Both the position numbers and the translations under genes were made by a program. The notes below the pieces were generated by a model. It had not been told where the DNA came from and did not search any database. It was given only the letters and a program-made list of their open reading frames with translations. 11,583 nucleotides of DNA from Lawsonibacter sp. (GTDB lineage: Bacteria; Bacillota; Clostridia; Oscillospirales; Oscillospiraceae): positions 1 through 11,583 of the forward strand of contig JAAWNI010000053.1 of NCBI GenBank assembly GCA_022798855.1, written 5' to 3'. This document shows positions 7,189 through 11,583 of this stretch, one piece after another; the first letter of the stretch is position 1, and every line of letters begins with the position of its first letter.

Positions 7189-7260
7189 GTTCCTCTCCCC
7201 TTTCCCGTCAGTTTGCGCTTTTTTACGGGTTTTATGCGGTATGCTGATGGAAGCGGTTGT

Positions 7261-7334
7261 GTAGGGCGGGACGGCTTGGCCCGCCGTGTTCTTTTGGGGG
7301 AATACAGACGGCGCGCCGGGTCGCCGCGCCCTAC
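7261..7334. repeat. Inverted pair of GTAGGG hairpin repeats
   Basis: Copy one (7261-7286, plus orientation) is a GGCGGG...CCCGCC hairpin starting GTAGGGC; copy two (7309-7334, minus orientation) is GGCGCG...CGCGCC ending GCCCTAC. A 22-nt spacer separates them, so the block is framed by GTAGGGC and GCCCTAC, a BIME-like arrangement. It lies between the divergent starts of the 151-aa gene and the topoisomerase gene, upstream of both. Confidence 0.75.
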
Positions 7335-7358
7335 TACGCAAACCCGCAAGGCTGCGTG

Positions 7359-7439
7359 TGTAGGGGCGGATATCATCCGCCCGCCTCTCCGAAAGTTTTG
7401 GGTTTCCCATGGGACGGGCGGCTGATAGCCGCCCCTACA
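7359..7439. repeat. Second inverted pair of TGTAGGGG hairpin repeats
   Basis: TGTAGGGGCGG opens the block and CCGCCCCTACA closes it. The two hairpins are GGGCGGAT-atc-ATCCGCCC (7364-7382) and GGGCGGCT-gat-AGCCGCCC (7416-7434). Read in the same orientation both have an ATC loop, and the stems differ by one compensatory pair (A-T versus C-G). The 33-nt spacer between them carries no recognisable signal. Confidence 0.75.
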
Positions 7440-7496
7440 AAGCCCCAGCCAAACATATTGAAATATACGATAAGGTGCTCCTGCCATATCCCCCAC

Positions 7497-7526
7497 TTGA
7501 CTTTTCCCTCCTCTTTCTGATAAGAT
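7497..7526 (+). promoter_or_regulatory. Promoter with extended -10 for the topoisomerase gene
   Basis: TTGACT (7497-7502), 18-nt spacer, TAAGAT (7521-7526) preceded by TGA, the TGn extended -10 element. The transcript would start near 7533. GAGGT (7566-7570) lies 6 nt before ATG 7577. The promoter sits outside the repeat pairs at 7261-7439, so the repeats do not supply it. Confidence 0.78.
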
Positions 7527-7576
7527 GTAGGCTGTTAAATTGGGTTTATATGCCCCTGAGAAATTGAGGTATCACC

Positions 7577-9565
7577 ATGGCACAGAAGAAAAACTACGGC
7601 AACGACTCCATATCCGCCCTGAAGGGGGCCGACCGGGTGCGCAAGCGCCCGGGGGTGATTTTCGGCTCCGACGGCCTGGAGGGCTGCGAACACGCCGTTT
7701 TTGAGATCATGTCCAACGCCATCGACGAGGCCCGGGAGGGCCACGGCTCCCTGATCACCGTCACCCGGTTCGAGGACGGCTCCATCCAGGTGGAGGACCA
7801 GGGCCGGGGCTGTCCGGTGGACTGGAACGAGAAGGAGCAGAAATTCAACTGGGAGCTGGTCTTCTGCGAGCTGTACGCCGGCGGCAAGTACAACAGCGGC
7901 GACGGCGACAGCTATGAGTACTCCCTGGGCCTGAACGGCCTGGGCTCCTGCGCCACCCAGTACGCCAGCGAGTATATGGACGTCACCGTGTGGCGGGAGG
8001 GCAGGAAGTACGCCCTCCACTTCGAGAAAGGGGAGAACATCGGCGGCCTGCGGTCTGAGCCCACCGACCGGGGGAAGAAGACGGGCACCACCATCCGCTG
8101 GAAGCCCGACCTGGAGGTGTTCACCGACATCGCCATTCCGGTGGACTACTTCCTGGACGTGATGAAGCGGCAGGCGGTGGTCAATGCCGGGGTCACCTTC
8201 CGGCTGAAAAACCAGGTGGGGGGGAAGTTTGAGGCCACCGACTTCATGTATGCCAACGGCATCCAGGACTACGTCGCCGAGCTGGCCGGGGAGGACTGCC
8301 TGACCACCCCCGTCTTCTGGCAGACCGAGCGGAAGGGCCGGGACCGGGCGGACAAGCCGGAGTATAAGATGAAGCTGTCCGTCTCCTTCTGCTTCTCCAA
8401 CCGGGTGCAGGTCATCGAGCACTACCACAACTCCTCCTGGCTGGAGTACGGCGGCTCCCCGGACAAGGCGGTGCGCTCCGCCTTCGTCTCCGCCATCGAC
8501 GCCTATTTGAAGCAGCAGGGGAAGTACAACAAGAGCGAGTCCAGGATTTCCTTCCAGGACGTTCAGGACTGCCTGGTCCTGGTGACCAACGACTTCTCCA
8601 CCGCCAACGCCGTCTCCTATGAAAACCAGACCAAAAAGGCCATCAACAACAAGGGCATCCAGGAGGGCATGGCCGACTTCCTCCGCGCCCAGATGGAGGT
8701 CTACTTCATCGAGACGCCCGCCGACGCCCAGCGCATTGCCGAGCAGGTGCTCATCAACAAGCGGGCCCGGGAGAACGCGGAGAGGACCCGGCTGAACCTG
8801 AAAAAGAAGCTCACCGGCTCCATGGACATCTCCAACCGGGTGCAGAAGTTCGTCCCCTGCCGCACCCGGGACGTGAACCGGAGCGAGCTGTATATCGTGG
8901 AGGGCGACTCGGCGCTGGGCAGCGTGAAGCAGGCCCGGGACGGGGAGTTCCAGGCCATCATGCCCATCCGGGGCAAAATTTTGAACTGCCTCAAGGCCGA
9001 CTACGGCAAGATATTCAAGAGCGAGATCATCACCGACCTGCTGAAGGTGCTGGGCTGCGGGGTGGAGGTCCAGGACAAGCGGGCCAAGGATATGGCCGCC
9101 TTTGACCTGTCCGCCCTGCGGTGGAACAAGGTGGTCATCTGCACCGACGCTGACGTGGACGGCTTCCAGATCCGCACCCTGGTGCTCACCATGCTCTACC
9201 GGCTCACCCCCACCCTCATTCAGGAGGGGTATGTCTATATCGCCGAGTCCCCCCTGTTCGAGATCACCTGCAAGGAGAAAACCTGGTTCGCCTACTCCAA
9301 CAAGGAGAAGGACGACATTGTGGCCAAGCTCCAGGGGAAGAAATACGACGTCCAGCGCTCCAAGGGCCTGGGTCAGAACGAGCCGGAGATGATGTGGCTG
9401 ACCACCATGTCCCCCGACACAAGGCGGCTGATCAAGGTGGTGCCCGAGGACATTGAGCGGACCGCCCGGATGTTCGACCTCCTCCTGGGCGACGACCTCA
9501 CCGGCCGGAAAACCCACATCGCCGACCACGGCCACGAATTTTTGGAGCTGGCGGATATCTCATGA
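7577..9565 (+). CDS. Divergent type IIA topoisomerase B subunit (GyrB/ParE-like)
   Basis: A 662-aa ATPase/TOPRIM subunit of a type IIA DNA topoisomerase, which passes one duplex through another in an A2B2 complex. The GHKL ATPase domain has Glu43, Asn47 and Asp50 in EIMSNAIDEA, Asp74 in VEDQGRG, GLNGLG (118-123, usually GLHGVG) and the transducer lysine in the QTK motif (351-353). The TOPRIM domain has Glu443 in EGDSALGS (usually EGDSAGGS) and Asp524/Asp526 in TDADVDG; SKGLGQNEPE (595-604) replaces the usual FKGLGEM. All catalytic residues are present, so it is probably active, but several surrounding motifs deviate from canonical GyrB and ParE, pointing to an extra paralogue. Genes of this kind usually have an A subunit next door; here the next gene is sdaAB, with a repeat-filled spacer between. 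ParE, GyrB and a third clostridial class remain possible, so no symbol is given. Confidence 0.9.
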   Translation: MAQKKNYGNDSISALKGADRVRKRPGVIFGSDGLEGCEHAVFEIMSNAIDEAREGHGSLITVTRFEDGSIQVEDQGRGCPVDWNEKEQKFNWELVFCELYAGGKYNSGDGDSYEYSLGLNGLGSCATQYASEYMDVTVWREGRKYALHFEKGENIGGLRSEPTDRGKKTGTTIRWKPDLEVFTDIAIPVDYFLDVMKRQAVVNAGVTFRLKNQVGGKFEATDFMYANGIQDYVAELAGEDCLTTPVFWQTERKGRDRADKPEYKMKLSVSFCFSNRVQVIEHYHNSSWLEYGGSPDKAVRSAFVSAIDAYLKQQGKYNKSESRISFQDVQDCLVLVTNDFSTANAVSYENQTKKAINNKGIQEGMADFLRAQMEVYFIETPADAQRIAEQVLINKRARENAERTRLNLKKKLTGSMDISNRVQKFVPCRTRDVNRSELYIVEGDSALGSVKQARDGEFQAIMPIRGKILNCLKADYGKIFKSEIITDLLKVLGCGVEVQDKRAKDMAAFDLSALRWNKVVICTDADVDGFQIRTLVLTMLYRLTPTLIQEGYVYIAESPLFEITCKEKTWFAYSNKEKDDIVAKLQGKKYDVQRSKGLGQNEPEMMWLTTMSPDTRRLIKVVPEDIERTARMFDLLLGDDLTGRKTHIADHGHEFLELADIS

Positions 9566-9572
9566 TTGTTCT

Positions 9573-9779
9573 GTTCTTTTCTTTTTTGGAAAAAAGAAAA
9601 GAACCAAAAGAAAAAACTTCCCGAAAAAACTTCGTTTTTTCTCTAATGTAAGCTGAATTCGTAGGGCGGGACGACTCGGCCCGCCGCTCCCTATCCTTAG
9701 AAGATGAGGAAGCAAAACGAAGTTTTGCGCAAAAGTTTCTTTTTTCGGTTCCTTTTTTCTTTACAAAGAAAAAAGGAAC
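9573..9779. repeat. Composite inverted repeat filling the topoisomerase-sdaAB spacer
   Basis: The left arm (about 9571-9641) and right arm (about 9712-9781) are imperfect reverse complements of each other. Each outer end is a 15-bp perfect A/T-rich hairpin: 9573-9587 with 9590-9604, and 9748-9762 with 9765-9779. Each inner end is a smaller hairpin: GAAAAAAC-ttc-GTTTTTTC at 9623-9641 and GCAAAAC-gaa-GTTTTGC at 9712-9728. A GTAGGG hairpin copy lies between the arms at 9661-9686. The base composition, with A/T runs in a GC-rich genome, sets it apart from the flanking genes. It has no ORF or transposase. Confidence 0.75.
9661..9686 (+). repeat. Single GTAGGG-type hairpin repeat
   Basis: GTAGGGC followed by GGCGGG...CCCGCC, differing from the copy at 7261-7286 only within the loop-side bases. 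It is nested in the middle of the composite inverted repeat. Confidence 0.7.
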
Positions 9780-9782
9780 AAA

Positions 9783-9788
9783 AGGAGG
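9783..9788 (+). promoter_or_regulatory. Ribosome binding site deciding the sdaAB start
   Basis: AGGAGG ends 6 nt before ATG 9795. An in-frame ATG at 9789 abuts the site and is too close to be used, so 9795 is taken as the start. The last hairpin of the repeat ends only 3 nt upstream of this site. Confidence 0.75.
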
Positions 9789-9794
9789 ATGGTT

Positions 9795-10469
9795 ATGAAC
9801 CTGTTCGACATTTTAGGCCCTGTGATGGTGGGGCCTTCCAGCTCCCACACGGCGGGGGCGGTGCGCATCGGCCGGATGGCCCGGGCGCTTTTGGGGCAGA
9901 CTCCTGTCAAGGCGGAGCTGCTGCTCCACGGCTCCTTCGCTTCCACCGGCGAGGGCCACGGCACCCATCAGGCCCTCGTCGCCGGGCTGCTGGGGCTGGC
10001 GCCCGACGACAGCCGGGTGCCCAACAGCTTTTCCCTGGCCCAGGAGCGGGGGCTGGCCTTCACCTTCGGGGCCTGCCAGCTCCGGGACGTCCACCCCAAC
10101 AGCGTTATCATCCGGCTGGAGGGGGAGCAGGGGGGCAGCCTGGAGGTGGGGGCCTCCTCCCCCGGGGGCGGGCGGATCAAGGTGTTCCGGGTGGACGGCC
10201 TGGACACCTCCTTCTCCGGCGAGCTGCCCACCCTAGTGGTCCACAACTCGGACAAGCCCGGCTGCGTCAGCCAGGTCACCGGGGCGCTGGCCGCCCAGGG
10301 GCTGAACGTGGCCACCCTCCAGCTCAACCGTGGGGGGCGGGGCGGCAGCGCCGTCATGGTCATCGAGTGCGACCAGCCGGTCAGCGGCGCCACCGCCCAG
10401 TGGCTGCGGAGCCTGCCCGGCATTCTGCGGGTGAACCGCTACACCCCTGATGAGGAGGAACCGGCATGA
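9795..10469 (+). CDS. sdaAB: L-serine ammonia-lyase, beta subunit
   Basis: A 224-aa subunit of the two-chain, iron-sulfur L-serine dehydratase of Gram-positive anaerobes, which converts L-serine to pyruvate and ammonia in the cytoplasm. The N-terminus MNLFDILGPVMVGPSSSHTAG is diagnostic, with SSSHT at 15-19 and GEGHGTHQA at 52-60 in the beta domain. A C-terminal ACT domain (about 144-217) begins PTLVVHNSDKPG and carries the glycine-rich turn around 180-184; ACT domains commonly bind amino acids and may adjust activity. The length is normal for the beta chain (about 220). Its TGA overlaps the sdaAA ATG by 4 nt, so the two subunits are translationally coupled. I found no clear promoter in the repeat-filled spacer upstream, so transcription may come through from the topoisomerase gene or from a weak site. 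Confidence 0.95.
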   Translation: MNLFDILGPVMVGPSSSHTAGAVRIGRMARALLGQTPVKAELLLHGSFASTGEGHGTHQALVAGLLGLAPDDSRVPNSFSLAQERGLAFTFGACQLRDVHPNSVIIRLEGEQGGSLEVGASSPGGGRIKVFRVDGLDTSFSGELPTLVVHNSDKPGCVSQVTGALAAQGLNVATLQLNRGGRGGSAVMVIECDQPVSGATAQWLRSLPGILRVNRYTPDEEEPA

Positions 10470-11329
10470 TCGACTTTACTTCCATTGAACAGATGCTCCG
10501 GGACACGGAACAGGCCGGCCTGCCCCTGTGGAAGCACATCCAGCTGTCCGACTGCCACGCCCAGGACATCACCCCCGAGTCCTCCTGGGCCAGGATGTCC
10601 GCCATGCTGGAGTCCATGATCCAGGCGGATGAGGGCTACCGGGCCGAGGACCGCTCCCACAGCGGCCTGGTGGGGGGCGACGGCGGGAAAATGGCCGACT
10701 ACGGCCGGGGGGATACCCTCTGCGGCCCCCTGCTCACCGACGTCATCGCTGGGGCCCTGCGCATGGGGGAGTGCAACGCCTGTATGAAGCGGATCGTGGC
10801 CGCCCCCACCGCCGGGGCCTGCGGGGTGCTGCCCGCAGTGCTCCTTCCCTACCGGAGGCACTTCGGCGCGGGGGAGAAGGCCCTGGTCCAGGCCCTGTAT
10901 GTGGCTTCCGGCTTTGGCATGATTATCGCCGCCCGGGCTTCCATCTCCGGGGCGGAGGGGGGCTGTCAGGCCGAGATCGGCTCCGCCGCCGCCATGGCCG
11001 CCCCCGCTTTGGTCCACCTCCAGGGGGGCTCCCCGGAGCAGATGGCCGACGCCTGCGCCATGGCGGTGAAAAACCTGCTGGGCCTGGTCTGCGACCCGGT
11101 GGGGGGGCTGGTGGAGGTGCCCTGCGTCAAGCGCAACGTCATCGGGGCTATGGACGCCTTTTCCGCCGCCCAGATGGCCCTGGCTGGGATCAAAAGCCGG
11201 GTCCCCCCCGACCAGGTGCTGGACGCCATGGCCGAGGTGGGCCGCTCCCTGCCCCATACCCTCCGGGAGACCGGCAAGGGCGGCCTGGCCGCCACCCCAT
11301 TTGGAATGGAGTACGCGCCGAAGGATTGA
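10466..11329 (+). CDS. sdaAA: L-serine ammonia-lyase, alpha (iron-sulfur) subunit
   Basis: A 287-aa catalytic subunit partnering SdaAB; together they deaminate L-serine to pyruvate without pyridoxal phosphate, using an oxygen-labile [4Fe-4S] cluster that acts as the Lewis acid. Family motifs are in order: SHSGLVGGDGGKM (64-76), AAPTAGACGVLPA (112-124), GGCQAEIGSAAAM (165-177) and CDPVGGLVEVPC (209-220). By comparison with SdaA enzymes, Cys167, Cys209 and Cys220 are the likely cluster ligands. The start ATG overlaps the sdaAB stop, with GAGGAGG about 10 nt upstream inside the sdaAB reading frame. Length is normal (about 290). The subunit fits an anaerobe fermenting amino acids; the gene is followed by palindromic repeats rather than a standard terminator. 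Confidence 0.96.
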   Translation: MIDFTSIEQMLRDTEQAGLPLWKHIQLSDCHAQDITPESSWARMSAMLESMIQADEGYRAEDRSHSGLVGGDGGKMADYGRGDTLCGPLLTDVIAGALRMGECNACMKRIVAAPTAGACGVLPAVLLPYRRHFGAGEKALVQALYVASGFGMIIAARASISGAEGGCQAEIGSAAAMAAPALVHLQGGSPEQMADACAMAVKNLLGLVCDPVGGLVEVPCVKRNVIGAMDAFSAAQMALAGIKSRVPPDQVLDAMAEVGRSLPHTLRETGKGGLAATPFGMEYAPKD

Positions 11330-11339
11330 ACCGGCTCAC

Positions 11340-11376
11340 TTATGTAGGGCAAGGGCTCTGCCCTTGCCCTACATAA
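11340..11376. repeat. 37-nt perfect palindrome of the TGTAGGG family after sdaAA
   Basis: Two 17-nt arms (11340-11356 and 11360-11376) are exact reverse complements around a TCT loop, and both flanks read TTATGTAGGGC/GCCCTACATAA. It starts 10 bp after the sdaAA stop. It would form a very stable RNA hairpin but lacks a following U-run, so intrinsic termination is doubtful; it may instead protect the mRNA 3' end or pause polymerase. Confidence 0.8.
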
Positions 11377-11425
11377 TGTGGCCGCTGCGGTACACCGCCC
11401 GCCGCACATGTACCCGGCAGGATGC

Positions 11426-11449
11426 GGGCGCACAATGTGCGCCCCTACA
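11426..11449 (-). repeat. Further GTAGGGG hairpin repeat
   Basis: GGGCGCACA-a-TGTGCGCCC (11426-11444) followed by CTACA, that is, the TGTAGGGGCG family read from the minus strand. Upstream, 11380-11425 holds GC-rich sequence with a short GCGG/CCGC pairing that may be the degraded partner of this copy. Confidence 0.6.
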
Positions 11450-11468
11450 GGCCGGCCCTTGAGAGCAC

Positions 11469-11570
11469 CCCAAGCCCCCCTTGCTAAAGGGGGGTGCCCC
11501 GTAGGGGCGGGGGGATTCCGTTTACCGGAAATCTGTAGGGCGCGACGACCCCGGCGCGCCGTTCTCTGGC
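11469..11570 (+). repeat. Composite repeat: inverted copy of the cluster at 4406-4638
   Basis: Positions 11469-11519 match 4406-4456 inverted (50 of 51 bases) and 11506-11570 match 4574-4638 inverted (62 of 65). Hairpins CCCCCCTT-gcta-AAGGGGGG (11475-11494) and GCCCC-gta-GGGGC (11496-11508) lead into the GTAGGG hairpin at 11535-11561. Here the two modules are directly fused, whereas near 4.5 kb they are separated by another module, so this copy shows the fuller joined unit. Confidence 0.8.
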
Positions 11571-11583
11571 AATATCCGTTCTC

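Noticed and set aside
7189..7410. An N-terminal extension of the 151-aa protein to 7410.
   Set aside because: It runs through four hairpin repeats, has a composition unlike a protein domain, and the start at 7188 has a good ribosome site.
7261..7439. A CRISPR array, because of regularly recurring palindromic repeats.
   Set aside because: Repeats alternate in orientation, vary in sequence and are separated by unequal 22-33 nt spacers; no cas gene is present.
7535..9535. A 666-codon open frame antisense to the topoisomerase gene, and a similar 330-codon frame antisense to the M42 gene (1055-2047).
   Set aside because: These are shadows of GC-rich codon use. The translations are low-complexity (Gly, His, Leu, Val repeats) with no family motifs, whereas the plus-strand frames carry full catalytic motif sets.
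9573..9604. The 15-bp hairpin after the topoisomerase gene as an intrinsic terminator.
   Set aside because: The stem is mostly A-U pairs and is followed by A-rich rather than U-rich sequence; an inverted relative lies before sdaAB, which marks it as part of a repeat.
4406..11570. A 7-kb composite transposon bounded by the inverted repeats.
   Set aside because: There is no transposase or integrase between them, the enclosed genes are unrelated chromosomal genes on both strands, and further copies of the same modules occur inside the interval.

Overview
This window looks like ordinary chromosome from a high-GC, low-complexity-intergenic Gram-positive anaerobe, most likely a gut Clostridia of the Oscillospiraceae type (Flavonifractor/Lawsonibacter-like). 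The inference rests on very GC-rich codon use combined with strong AGGAGG-type ribosome sites, a YtvI-type sporulation membrane protein, a two-subunit iron-sulfur L-serine dehydratase, an LTA-synthase-like enzyme and abundant GTAGGG/CCCTAC palindromic repeats. No plasmid, phage, transposase, tRNA, rRNA or CRISPR signal is seen.

Layout: (1) 1-2032, plus strand: the tail of one DUF4253 protein, a complete second DUF4253 protein (tandem paralogues), then an M42-family metallo-aminopeptidase whose ribosome site overlaps the preceding stop codon. (2) 2033-3058: a textbook sigma-A promoter drives a 253-aa polytopic membrane protein of unknown function, ending in a hairpin shared with the convergent gene. 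(3) 3066-4229, minus strand: a YtvI-like AI-2E-family permease with a 17-nt perfect palindrome in its leader. (4) 4230-4797: intergenic, holding a composite palindromic repeat cluster and a good promoter for the next gene. (5) 4798-6708: LTA synthase-family phosphoglycerol transferase with a strong intrinsic terminator. (6) 6733-7188, minus strand: a 151-aa protein not recognised. (7) 7189-7576: four hairpin repeats and an extended -10 promoter. (8) 7577-9565: a divergent GyrB/ParE-like type IIA topoisomerase subunit with no A subunit beside it. (9) 9566-9794: a composite inverted repeat. (10) 9795-11329: sdaAB-sdaAA, overlapping by 4 nt. (11) 11330-11583: more repeats, including an inverted copy of sequence found at 4406-4638.

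The genes do not form one pathway. The window is a series of short, independently transcribed housekeeping or accessory units separated by repeat-rich spacers. The most unusual content is in these spacers: a family of GTAGGG-bounded hairpins whose stems differ between copies yet remain paired, and larger mosaics built from them. The isolated, motif-divergent topoisomerase B subunit is the most interesting protein. I saw nothing that amounts to a clear new defence or biosynthetic system.
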